Shown here: in pieces, positions 11,679-22,611 of the stretch | Position numbering within the stretch: position 1 is the first letter of the stretch | Layout of the letters: each line of letters starts with the position of its first letter | Origin: Phyllostachys edulis | Taxonomy: Eukaryota; Streptophyta; Magnoliopsida; Poales; Poaceae | Assembly (NCBI GenBank): GCA_036346405.1 | Contig: CM070548.1 | Coordinates: forward strand, 67,542,877-67,606,876 | Direction of reading: 5' to 3' | Length of the DNA stretch: 64,000 bases | The notes under the pieces: generated by a model | Seen by the model: only the letters and a program-made list of their open reading frames with translations | Told to the model about the DNA's origin: nothing | Databases searched by the model: none | Program-made: the position numbers and the translations under genes

Positions 11679-14188
11679 GCATGGAAGACCGTCAAGACGA
11701 CAAAGAGATTGAAATAATGGTCATCGGCGTGGCGGAGCAAGTCGAGGCTCCTCTGGCCAAAAAGCGTCGGCTTGTGAAAGTCGCTGACAAGGGAGGCACA
11801 GGTTCAAGCTCTGCTGCTCTGACCGAGCCCTTTCGCAAAATTCGCTGCAAACATGGCTGCTACAAAGAAGGCAAAGGCAGTCGAAGCGGCTGAAGCTCTT
11901 AAGCACAAAGCCCCCAAGACCAAGGTACCATTGTACTACGACAATAAGACTTTCGCGGTTTCTACTTCCCGTGGCTTTGTCAAGCAACAAGAAAAGGAGA
12001 ACTGGAAAAGTTTTATGTCTTTTGTGATGGAAAACACTTCGCCAGCAGTGCCTATGGTCGAGGGCAGTGCTGCCCTTGGGGTGGTTGAGACAGGTCTCGG
12101 CCATCCGGAGAGCTAGGAGGCTCAAGGAGAAGTAGTGCTCACTCAAGACCCACGACCAGACGTGTTCGTGGCTGATTCCATTTCTCAACTCGAGTTTCGA
12201 CCAGACATGTTCGTGGTTGATTCCATTCTTCTTTAGGGAAGGTTGCTTCCAGATTCAAGATCAAATCCGGGAAACGAAGGTATGCAAAAAAGACAAAAGT
12301 GTAAGAACAACATTTACCTTTTGCTTTTTACCATTTGACGAGTTTTCCTTTTTGTGATCTTAGCCCGACTCCTCCTGCCCTCAAGGACGTTCCTATCGAG
12401 GACTCCACTGCTATTTCTCCGGTAGTCGGAGAAATAACAGTGGCGGTGGTCGAAGGTTCGTCCACCATCCGAGTGGTGGAAGAAGTCGTTGCTGCCAAAC
12501 CAACTGCGACCATGGGAGTGGTCGTAGAGGCCGAGGTGAAAACGGTGCATGATGCAGTGGAGGCATCAGGCCAAGGCGATGGATCTTTGGGCCACTGCAC
12601 TGGGAAGGAAGTCACCGTAGATATTCCCTCTAGTCCCCAAAGAGGAGCTAACGTCACCAAATCAGAAGAAGAAGAACACAACAACTTCTTTTCTGAGTTC
12701 TTCGGCCCAGCTTCTATTGTGGGATCTTCTGCTTTTAGATCTCGTAACCGAGTTCCCCACCCCAAAGACATTCCAAAAAGAGGGAGTGTTTTCAACGACG
12801 AGCGTCTCAAAAAGGTGTGGTGGAATCGGGTTGAAGAGATCGACGAACTGAAGAACCCCACCAGAGTACTCTCCATGTTTGCTCAAACGAGCATTAACGT
12901 AAGTACCTACCGCCCAAGATTTTCATATGTGATTTTTCTTACTTCTCACTGTCTTTCTTTATGTAGAGGGCTCTGGAGCAAATTATCACTATTGTAGAGT
13001 ACAGCCGACAACTTGTACAGTTGCGACAGGAGAAAGCAAAACTTTGCGAGCAAGTAGAGAGATAGTAAGTAACTGCTACTCATAGTCGTTTATGTTTCGA
13101 CCACTTGCACAGTGTTTATGGGGTTTGTCATAGAAAAACTTACGACCAGGCACTAGTCGTAGAAGGACTTACGACCAGGGAATTGTCGTAGAAAAACTTA
13201 CGACTAGGTACTAGTCGTAGGAGAACTTACGACCAGAAAAATGTCGTAGAAAAACTTACGACTAGTGAGTGGTCATATAAAACGACCACTTTGTGCTATG
13301 CTCGTGTCTACTCTTCGCCTCTGTAGGTTCAAGAGTGACGAAAAGACCTTGGCTGATTCACTCGACTATCTGAATAAGCTTTAGGAGGCAAACTCTGCAA
13401 TTCAAAAGTTGCAGGACAAATAAACGGTAAGCGCTGAACTTAAAATTGCTTATGACCTTCTTTTCTTTTTCTAACTCTTATTTCTTTTCAGAAAAAGAGG
13501 TCGAAATGGGAAAGCTCGAAACCGAGGTCAAAGAAAAGACCATGGTTTTTCACGATATTTCCCGTATCGCCAAAGAAAAAGACAAGGAGGTCAAATCGTG
13601 GGAAGAGCGATATGCAAAGAGCATTGCCTCCCATGATGATGAAGTCAAACAGTTAGATTCTCGACTAGTAGGTAAGCAATTCTTTACCTGCGACCAGTTT
13701 TTTAGTCCTCTAGGGGTTATTTTATCTAACTAGTCTTATTCTTTTCAGAGCAAGCAGTCGAAATAAAATAACTCCGTGAGGCTTCGACTCGTAATCAGGA
13801 GGAGATGAAGTCGATGAAGATTAGCATTCAGGACAACATTTCTCTCCCGAACAATGTACTCTGTGAGCTACGTGCTGAGGAGGTCACTCCTCATGAAGAC
13901 ATGATAATTGCTCACTCGAGTACCATTAGAGAACAAGTCGGGACTTTGCAAGAGTTAGTGACCACTCTGAAAACTAACCAAGCTGATTCGATAAAAGAGG
14001 CGGTCGAATGCGCAATAAGTTTTGTTATGGCGAAACTTAAAGCTCATGACCCCAATCTTGATCTGCAGCCAATCAAAGCCGACTTCGACTGCTTTGAAGC
14101 AGAAGTGGAGCGGTTGATTGAAGATATACAGTCGGTCAGCAAGGAAGTCATAGAGGAGATGCAAATAGGGTCTCCCTCATCAGAGTAG
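11679..14188 (+). pseudogene. Antisense accessory gene of the Tat element (multi-exon coiled-coil, degraded)
   Basis: It runs opposite to pol, downstream of integrase. Inferred pieces: 11681-12116 (basic, KKRRLVK and KKAKAVEAAEALKHK; one frame change), 12335-12898, 12967-13064, 13327-13426, 13492-13671 and 13749-14188 (stop). From 12898 on, GT and AG borders are visible at every junction, for example donor GTAAGT at 12899 and acceptor TTTTCAG before 13492 and 13749. The last four exons are heptad-like, charged and coiled-coil-prone (YSRQLVQLRQEKAKLCEQ; ERYAKSIASHDDEVKQLDSR). Internal stops occur, for example near 13381 and 13768. I infer it is the C-terminal part of the accessory gene known from Tat elements; its N-terminal half is cut off. 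Function unknown. Confidence 0.6.
13127..13287 (+). repeat. 29-bp hairpin repeat array 1 (in an intron of the antisense gene)
   Basis: Five full units and part of a sixth, period 29. Each unit has a 20-bp part close to GTCGTAGAARRACTTACGAC, whose ends GTCGTA and TACGAC are complementary, then a 9-bp variable linker. It lies between the exons ending at 13064 and starting at 13327. Confidence 0.9.
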
Positions 14189-14468
14189 TTTGTACTAGAA
14201 ACAGACAAGTTTTGTTGTTGATATATATAATCCTTTCTTCTTCCTGCAAACCATCTTGTCGAGTAGTTAGTAACTCATAAGATAATGAATGGAAAAAGAG
14301 ATTAAGACTAAGAATTGAAGTCATATCAATAACTTTATCCTAGCCCCCGACTATTTGCTTAGTTTATTTAGATAAACTAAGTAAATAGTGAGAAATGTGT
14401 TTTCTTAAAAAAGAGAGAAGTTTAGCTAACTTATAGTTTTCGATCATGATTATCATGCACTGGTCAAA

Positions 14469-15027
14469 AGAGTAGGAATGAGTCGACACTAGGAAGTTCC
14501 TTCTAGTGGGCAGGACCACGTGCAGAAAGGAAAGGCTTCGACTAGGTGATGTTACCTTCTTCAACCAGGTTAATCAAATCAAGAGCAGCAACTTGAGTTA
14601 GGCAAACGTTTGGAGTACCTTAAAAATTCGTTCAATATATTCCAGTGCACTCGGTAGGTTCACTCTGGTAGCAAGAGTTAGAAATAGGACGATGCTAGAA
14701 AGTTCCTTCTAGTGGGCAAGACCACGTGCGGAGAGCAAAGACTTTGACTAGGTGTTGTGTCGTCCTCCGACCAGTTGAAACGAAACGAGTTTACCAAAAG
14801 TAGTCGAGCAAATTGCAAAAGTGTACTCTGCTTAGAGTAATTTTCAAAATGAATGAAGATATGAACTAAGGTACTAAGAGTTGGCTTTGAAATTATTTTG
14901 ACCATGTGTATTTAACCGGAGCACTTTGTGTTGGCAGCAAAAAGGAGGAACGAGTCGACACTAGGAAGTTCCATCTAGTGGGCAGGACCACGTGCAGAAA
15001 GGAAAGGCTTCCACTAGGTGATGTTAT
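14469..15027 (+). repeat. Three dispersed copies of an ~85-bp repeat
   Basis: Copies at about 14469-14552, 14675-14760 and 14940-15027 share 'aggaagttcc', then 'tctagtgggca' and 'gaccacgtgc', and end in 'gactaggtg'-like sequence. They lie between the end of the antisense gene and the end of integrase, with diverged spacers of roughly 120-180 bp. No coding potential is seen. Confidence 0.8.
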
Positions 15028-15064
15028 CATCCTTTCGACTAGTGTAAAGAAAGACTAGGTATTG

Positions 15065-15151
15065 GTCATAGATGGACTTATGACCAGGGTGTTGTCGTAG
15101 AAAAACTTACGACTAGTCACTGGTCATAGGGAGACCTACGACCAGGGAATG
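15065..15151 (+). repeat. 29-bp hairpin repeat array 2
   Basis: Three units with the same period and consensus as array 1. The first unit reads GTCATA...TATGAC, with both arms changed so that they still pair. Confidence 0.9.
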
Positions 15152-15292
15152 GTTGAAAAATTGTCAAAGCGCTACTCAAAGTAAGACAATAAAGATAGAA
15201 AGAACCTAATATTTTATTATAGGGTTGGTCGGTTACACATAAAATTTATGTAACTGGTCGATGTTCCAAAAATTAGAGAGAATTCGGCCATC

Positions 15293-16324
15293 TTACATTG
15301 CTAGTTGTACCGAATCTGGTTGTGTAACTTCGACCACTGTGTAAGGACCTTCCCACTTGGGGGAAAGCTTGTTCTGATTAGACTGGGATTGAATTTTCTT
15401 CAATATCAAATCACCTACAGCAAGGCTGCGAGGTTGGACCTTACGATCATAGTATTTGCGCGGGGCTTGCTGGTAGACTGCTGAATGGATTAAGGCTTGA
15501 TTTCTCTTCTATTCAAGCAGGTTGATGTCATCCGCTCGAAGTTGTACTTGGATTGAATCATTGAAAGTTTTGATCCATGTTGACCCGATCTTTAGTTCTG
15601 GTAGAAGCATGGCTTCGGCACCGAAAACTAGAAAAAATGGTGTTTCACCTGTAGTCCGACTAGCAATCGTACGAACTGCCCATAATGTTGAGGGTAATTC
15701 TTCGACCCAAGCCCCGAGTGCTTGACAAGGTGGTCGAAGACTCGAGTTTTGATTCCCTGTATTCTTTGGCCATTCGCTCTTTCGACTGTCCCATTGCTTT
15801 GAGAATACAGAGGCGTAATACGATTTATACCTGAACTCGTCATAAAATTCTTGGAATTTTGCACTCGAAAATTGCTTACCATTATCTGTGATTATTCGAC
15901 TTGGGACCCCAAATTGAGTAATCACGCTTCTCATCATGAACCGCTTTACTGCTTCCGTTGTTATTCCAGTCACAGGTTTGGCTTTGATCCACTTTGTGAA
16001 TGTATGAATAGCCACAAAAAGGAACTCGAAGCCACCCAGAGCTTTTGGGAACGGTCCTAGTATATCGAGACCCCAGGTTGCAAAAGGCCAAGATAGATGA
16101 ATTGTTTATAATACCTGATTCGGTTGGTGTGTTTGCCTGCTATAAAACTGGCATTGTACACACTTCTTAACCAGCTCTTTGGCATCATAGAGGGCTGTTG
16201 GCCAGTAGAAACCTTGTCGAAAGGTCTTTCCGACCAGCGTTCTATAGGAAGCATGAGTTCCACAGATGCCCCCGTGTATGTCATGAAGGAGGTTTAGTCC
16301 TTCTCTCTGCGATATGCATCGCAT
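15293..16324 (-). pseudogene. Tat integrase (broken)
   Basis: The N-terminal HHCC zinc-binding region (LLHDIHGGICGTHASYRTL ... CVQCQFYSRQ) lies at 16324-16106. The catalytic core shows TKWIKAKPVTGITTEAV and SRIITDNGKQFSS, with a damaged region after it (16015-15628). The C-terminus reads LSPKWEGPYTVVEVTQPDSV and ends in TAA at 15293-15295. Stops at about 15509 and frame changes near 15880 inactivate it. Confidence 0.9.
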
Positions 16325-16342
16325 GAGTACCCCTTGAGTACC

Positions 16343-16948
16343 TCATTTATAGAGGACTCCTTCGACCAAAGTATACATTTTGGCCTTTCGGGATAAGCGA
16401 TCTGCTTCGAGATCATTATCGGGTATGGTACCCATCTGAAGATACTCGTAGATGGGATTCATCCAAGCATCTTCGTATTCTAGAGAGGTTGTCTCAATAG
16501 GAGTTGTCTCTGGTGTTTTGACCAGAGATGGCTTCTGGAACTGCCACAAGAAAACTCCTTTTGGTACTTGCGATCGGGAAGAAGCCATTCGAGTAAGCTG
16601 GTCTGCGAGGAAGTTATCCTTTCGAGGGATAAATTGTACCTCAAAACCGAAAAAATTATTTTCAAGCTTTTGAACTTCTGATAAGTACTGAGACATGGTC
16701 GGATTAGAGCACTGGTACACTTTTTCGACCTGATTCACAACTAGTTGAGAATCTCCTCTCACGAGTAGTCGTCGAATCGCGAGCGCTTTCACAGCTCGTA
16801 TGCCAGCCAGCGAACCTTTGTATTCTGCCACATTGTTAGTAGCCTGAAGGTTTAATTGAATGACATATTTTAAGGTCTCTCTAGTAGGAGATTCCAGGAC
16901 CACCCTAACCCCCGAGCCACTTAAAGTAAGTGACCCATCAAAGTACAT
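16343..16948 (-). pseudogene. Tat archaeal-type RNase H (aRH)
   Basis: One open frame of 201 codons begins MYFDGSLTLSGSGVRVVLES, where the catalytic D lies in FDGS. It continues with NNVAEYKGSLAGIRAVKAL, then RGDSQLVVNQV (a second catalytic D) and FIPRKDNFLADQLTRMASS. This is the additional RNase H found in Tat elements, placed between RNase H and integrase. It is the best preserved domain of the element. Confidence 0.88.
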
Positions 16949-17147
16949 TGTCCACTAGTCGTGGGTATTGCACTAGGGATCCTGAACAAGTTTAGGATTT
17001 GTCCATTCGGCGACAAAGTTTGCCAAAATCTAGGATTTTATGGCCATTCGGGACACGAAATTGAGGTCGAACTCCCCAAGTTCTACTGACCTTTTTGCCA
17101 TGCGCCCCGTTGCTTCCCTGTACTAGAGGATTACTCCTAAGGGAAAC

Positions 17148-18260
17148 TCAGATGGCACAATTATCTTGTGTGCCTAAAAGACATGAGTAACACTCTTTAG
17201 GCCCGTGCAAAACTTCACTTACGTAGTAAACTGGTCGTTGGACGTTTTCATGTTCTACGACCAACACTGTGCTCACTGCCTGTGGCGTGGCAGTTAGATA
17301 AATTAAGAGTGTCTCTTCTGGTTTCGGAGAAACCAAAACAGGAGCACTCGTAAGATACCTCTTGACATCCTCAAAGACAGTGTTTGCCTCTTCTGACCAC
17401 TTGAAACCCTCATGCTTCCTATGAAGTTTGAAGAAAGGTAGTCCTTTTTCTCCTAGTAGTGCAATGAAACGACTTAAAGCCGCCATGCACCTTGTGAGTT
17501 TCTGGACTTCTTTTTTCGTGGTCGGAGGGCGCATTGGCATGATGGACTTTATCTTTTCAGGATTTCCTTCAATTCCTCGTACAGAGACAAGGAATCCAAG
17601 TAATTTTTCTGAAGAGACTCCAAACACACACTTCTTAGAATTGAGTTTCTAGCGGTGTTTCTTGAGATTATCGAATGTTTCTTGCAAGTCAGAAATATGA
17701 TTAAGTCGCTTAATGCTTTTTACGACTAGATCATCAACATAGGCTCTAAATTTTAGTCTAGCTGAGGTAAAAAAAGTTGATTGCATCAAGCGTTGAAAAG
17801 AAGCGCCGGTATTTTTTTGACCAAATGGCATTTGACATAGTAAAATATTCCAAAGGGAGTAATAAATGTGGTCTTTTCTACATCTTATAGACACATATTA
17901 ATCTAATGGTAGTCAGAATATGCATCTAGAAAACTTAATGTTTTGCAACCAGTAGTAAAATAAGCCAACTGATTGATACTAGGTAAAGGGAAATCGTCTT
18001 TTGGACAAGCTTTATTAAGATCAGTGAATCTACACACATTCGCCATTTGCCATTAAACTTCCTAACCTTTACAGGGTTGGCCAACCACTCTGGGTGGTCG
18101 ACTTCTCTTATAAAGCCTGCTTTAAGTAGCTTGTCCAATTCTGATCTTATAGCATCTCGTCGATCAGGGGCAAATCTCCGTAATTTTTGTTTTACGGGTA
18201 CTTTATCAGGCCATAAAAGCTAGCATGTGCTCGATCACTTCCCTGGGGACTCCGGGCATG
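17148..18260 (-). pseudogene. Tat reverse transcriptase and RNase H (broken)
   Basis: Visible on the - strand: LLKAGFIREVDHPEWLANPV and KFNGKWRMCVD near 18138-18010; MPFGQKNTGASFQRLM and YVDDLVVKS (catalytic box) near 17830-17700; SEKLLGFLVSVRGIEGNPEK and ALSRFIALLGEKGLPFF at 17627-17430; then a degraded RNase H (RPVYYVSEVLHGPKECY) ending near 17148. At least three frame breaks. Confidence 0.9.
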
Positions 18261-18397
18261 TCGGATGCTTGCCACGTGAAGACATCTGCGTTTGCTCAGA
18301 GGAAAGTGACGAGGGCGTCTCTCTATTTGGGGTCGGAAGTATCCCCGATGCGAACAGTCTTCGAGGGCTCCTCTGGATCCAGAAGAACCTCTTTGAC

Positions 18398-20502
18398 CTA
18401 ATCGTTCATCTTAGGTACAGCTTTAGGCTTCGACTGCTTGGTTGAAGGCTTCCCCTTGTTTTCTTCTCGAGATGGTATCTGGCCAACCATCTCGAGGGAT
18501 TGACGGTCATAGGTATGCGCCATCTTTTTATCACAGTGAATTGTGATTACTCCTTTGGGACCTGGCATCTTAAGACATTGATACCCGTAATGAGTAGCCA
18601 TTAAGAATTTTGCCAAGTTAGTCGTCCGTGTATGGTGTTATATGTCGTATCAAAATCGACCACATCAAAGGAGATCTTCTCTGTCTTCTCGTAAATAGGA
18701 TGTTTAATGAGCTGCCACCATCAACCAACACTCGATTTACTCAACAGTTGTTGATGGTGGGTTCGACCACGATCAGAAACCGACCTAGTCGAGTAGAAGG
18801 GATCGGCAGTCACTCTTCTCAAAAGATATGGTGACTTCTGACCACTTCGGCAGCTTATTGACAAGAGGAGGGTCAATGGAGTTTACCTCACGTTCGACAG
18901 CCTTAAGCTGTCGCTTTGACTCGTATGCCGATGATCCCCCATAAATATGTTCGATTGTATGCTCACGATCTTGGAATGGCATCTCCTCATCGTCATCTGA
19001 CTGCTTACGACCACTCGCTTGCCCTACCTCCTCGAGGGTAGGAAGTGGTCCTTTGCCGTTGTAGTAGTCCTCAAGTTTTTGTTGGAAAATTTGGCAGTTG
19101 CGAAGGTCATGTCCTTCCTTTTTATGGAAAGGACACCACCTAGGCTTGTCGTTCTTCCACTCGGGGCGCTTACCTTTGCTTCAATCAGAGTATGGCTTAG
19201 AGCCTTGAGGCTTTTTATCGCTTACGGCCAGGACTTCCTTGGAACTGCTGGCTTGAGGCTTTTAACCATTCGCCTTGTTCTTAGATTTCTTGGTCTTCTT
19301 ATCCTTCCCCTTGCCATTTTTGCCCGCCTCTTGAGGAATTTAATCATCTCGATCAATAGTATTGTTCCATTCGACCACTTCAGCAGCAGTTGCATATCGA
19401 TTAGCCATCTCAAAGAGCTTGGTGACGGTGGCAGGAGGATTTAAAGCGATATCCTCTGTGATCCTTCTACTATAGACTCCTTGCTTAAAAGCTCTGATAA
19501 CAGAAGAATCAGAAACTTCAGGAATAGAATTCTGAACCTGACTGAAGCGTCGAATAAACTGGTGCAGAGTCTCGTAGTCGTTTGTCTCATCCTGTGCAGG
19601 TCGTCATCCTTCCTAGGGTGATGGTAGGTGCCCTGGAAATTGGCGAGTAGGTCGCAGAGGTGCTACCATGAATAGATTGACTTGAGTGGCTAATTTAATA
19701 ACCACGATCGAGCAGATCCCTCGAGCACAACAGGAAGGTAATTCACCATTACGTGCTCTCCTCCTCCTGCTGCGCGGACAGTGGTTATGTAAATCTGGAG
19801 AAATTCGATGGGGTTTTGAGATCCATCAAACTTCTCCATGTTCACTGGTCGAAATCGAGACGGCCAGTGAACTGCTCGGAGGTCGAGTGAGAAAGCCCGA
19901 CATCTGGTAATGACTTCTTGATGCCTTCTTTGCAGAAAAGAAGGATTGACATCACCAGGTGATCATACACAACGATACCTGGTCGTAGGTGGACCCAACC
20001 TGTGGTAGGTCTCAACCTTACGAGGGAAATACTCCTCGTATTCCATCTGCTGTTGTAGATTTCTGAGTCGAAGTGGTGAGCGATCACCTCTTCTGGGAGC
20101 TTGTTGATCATCAGGTGTTCGAGGAACTCTTCTTCGACTGGAGTGAAGATCAGGAGAGTGTCGTGACCTGTTGTCGCGTCGGTCTCCACATGATGAGTTA
20201 TTCGAGCGGTTGGTAGCTGATGGAGTCATATCGCTATGACTTCTGGGTCGATGCCGACGAGGGTGCTCGAGTTTGGCTATCGTGCTTCTAAGCCTTTGTG
20301 TGATCTCTTCAGCGAAGAGGTCGTAGCCGGGAGCTCGGGCAAGTTCCTGAGATGGGTTCTCTAGTGGATCGTTGATGTGTTGGAGTTCCTGAGCTTCTTC
20401 CGACCGATATTGAACGCACTCAGGTAGATTTCTCTGAGCTGCAATTCTTTTCCGCTGAGTTGTTTCAGGATCGTCCATATCTGATCCTTGAGTTTGCATC
20501 AA
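18398..20502 (-). pseudogene. Tat gag and aspartic protease (broken)
   Basis: Gag starts at an ATG at 20502 (acidic then Arg/Ser-rich N-terminus). The capsid-like part (19960-19380) includes PIEFLQIYITTVRAAGG and FIRRFSQVQNSIPEV. A zinc-knuckle variant WCPFHKKEGHDLRNC lies near 19140. Protease core NRVLVDGGSSLNILF (DGGS active-site loop) lies near 18740. Several stops and shifts, for example at 19678 and 19350, break the frame. Confidence 0.82.
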
Positions 20503-20677
20503 TGAAGTGCGATTATTTCGAGGATTTCCCGCACACTCATCGGAATATTGACCATGTTCATCACCGGTGGTGTCCTCGTCATTGCCACGAGGGGTCGCAG
20601 TGTGTGATCGTCAGGGAACGTCTTCAGTCCTGTCTCTAGGAGGGTGATCATTATCTGAGGGAAGGACGAAGACCTCC

Positions 20678-21972
20678 CACTACTACAAAAAAAAGGTCAT
20701 CACAAATGGTTCAAAATAGTCATCACAGACGGTTTTTCTGAACCGTCTGACTTTATGGGTCAGTGATGACATGAGTCATCACTGACGGTTTTTGAACCGT
20801 CTGTGAAAAAGCTATCACATACGGTTCTAAACAATAACCGTCTATGATAATCAATTATCACAGACAATTCTTGTTCAGAACCGTTTGTGATAGTTTTTTC
20901 TATTGCAAATTTTTTTTGAATTCTGAGCCAAACCAATCAATTGCTGGACAATTGGACCCGAGTATCTACATATGGTTTATTACACAATCTGGAATGAAAG
21001 AAAACTCAAATGGACGGCGAACGAACGACAAAAACATGTGCTGAAACTTCGGAGGCGGTTTTGAGGCCCAAAACGACCTTTTTTGGATTTTCACTTTTTC
21101 GGAGCCTCACAAGTGAATTTGACCTGGACTTATGGATTTTTGGATTGAACGTTTCGTTAGCATTCCAACAAGCCAAAGAACGTCATAATCCGACTTCGTA
21201 TGCAAATGTTATGGCTGTTTTACCAGACAGTGTGCGAAACCAAAATCTGTTCGGGTTCAGATTTGTAGCTAGGGAGGAAAACGAGTCCGAGACGAAGAGG
21301 CAGACAATGGCTTGGTACTTGGAGTCCGGGATGCTGAGGTGCTTGCTGTCGGTGTCCATGAGCTTCATCTCAAAATCCGCAATCTTATCTTGATCTATTC
21401 ATTCACAAGAAAACCACGGTCACTACTAAGAGCCACCAAAAGCAACAAGGCAGGGGGAGGCGACAAGCGATTGATCACTTACTGGCATGGGTCCTGCGCG
21501 TCCCTCCTCTTGTTCCTCATCGTCGTCGGCTGTGTCTCCTCGCCGAAACGCGCCGGGGAATCGAGGGCAGTCGCCGGAGCTCACCGTGGGGAGGGGAGAG
21601 GGAGAGACTGATGTAAGACAAAGCGGGGGTGGCTATAATATATAAGGACAGTGCTAAAACATTTCGCCTCCCGCTCCCGCATCCAAAAAATTTCGCCATC
21701 CCGCACTGCGAATCACAGATGGTTTCAAACAAAAACCGTCTATGATGACCATAATATCACAGACGGTTCTTGTTAAGAACCGTCTGTGATACTTCACAGA
21801 TAGTTTTCAACATGAACCGTCTGTGATATTATGGTCATCACAGATGGTTTTTAGTGCAGCCAGTAACACAGACGGTCGTAAAACCAAAACCGTCTGTGAT
21901 TGTATTTAATACAGGCAGTTTTAGTCAACTGTCTATGATGAGGCGTCTAGTATTAGCCCTTTTGCAGTAGTG
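20678..21972. mobile_element. CACTA (En/Spm) non-autonomous transposon
   Basis: It begins CACTACTACAAAAAA and ends TTTTGCAGTAGTG, the inverted CACTA ends. Flanking trinucleotides are TCC and CCC, an imperfect 3-bp target duplication. About 200-250 bp at each end are packed with direct and inverted copies of CACAGACGGTT / AACCGTCTGTG, the expected subterminal transposase-binding pattern. The 900-bp middle has no transposase domain. It lies in the Tat leader/gag region. Confidence 0.92.
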
Positions 21973-22611
21973 CCCGTTGATGATCTCCACTTGCGCTTGA
22001 GGCCTCCTCGCTTGAGGAGTAGTCGAAAGACACCGTCTGACGACTTGGAGCAAACCCCTCCAGGAAGGAGAATTCTAGGTTATAACTGTCTCCGTTTGTA
22101 GGTGAGCTCTGTGATGGGATGGTCGAACTCGCAGGAAAAGTGTGCTCGATCCTATCCTCGGTGGGGCTAACCGGAGAGAGATGATCACCAAATGCTGATG
22201 AAGCTCTAGAATGATGGCTTCCAGGATTTGTCGTGCCAGGTTGGACTATCTTAGACAGACTTGAACACTTAGAGGGGGAACCCTCGCCATGCTCTGAGCC
22301 TACCTTGGGATAGCCCTGATTGTGGTCAGATGGACCCTTGCCCTCTGAGGAAGCTGGTTCCTCATTTGGACATAACGTAGGGGGGGATAAGGATCCCTCC
22401 TCAACTCCATCGGTGGTATGGCCTCCTGTAGAATAATCTCCGAAGGTGATATCACCGTCAGATGATGCAATACTCGGCTAGTAGTTGATGTTGGCATCCA
22501 TGTTGATATCTGTGTAATCGTGTTCCACTTTCCTGCCATGGAAGCATTAGAGTTGGAGAAAAAAATGAAGGAAACATGATGACTAGAAAGATCCCCATGG
22601 TCGGCGCTAAC
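21973..22611 (-). other. Tat leader and primer-binding site
   Basis: The sequence between CACTA and the 5' LTR carries short broken frames only. On the - strand TAGCGCCGACCATGGGGAT (about 22591-22609) directly follows the LTR end and fits the TGGCGCCG-type primer site of Tat elements. The tRNA was not determined. Confidence 0.6.

Noticed and set aside
13127..13287. CRISPR-like look of the 29-bp hairpin arrays
   Set aside because: Linkers are only 9 bp and similar to each other, there are no spacers, the setting is a plant retrotransposon, and there are no cas genes.
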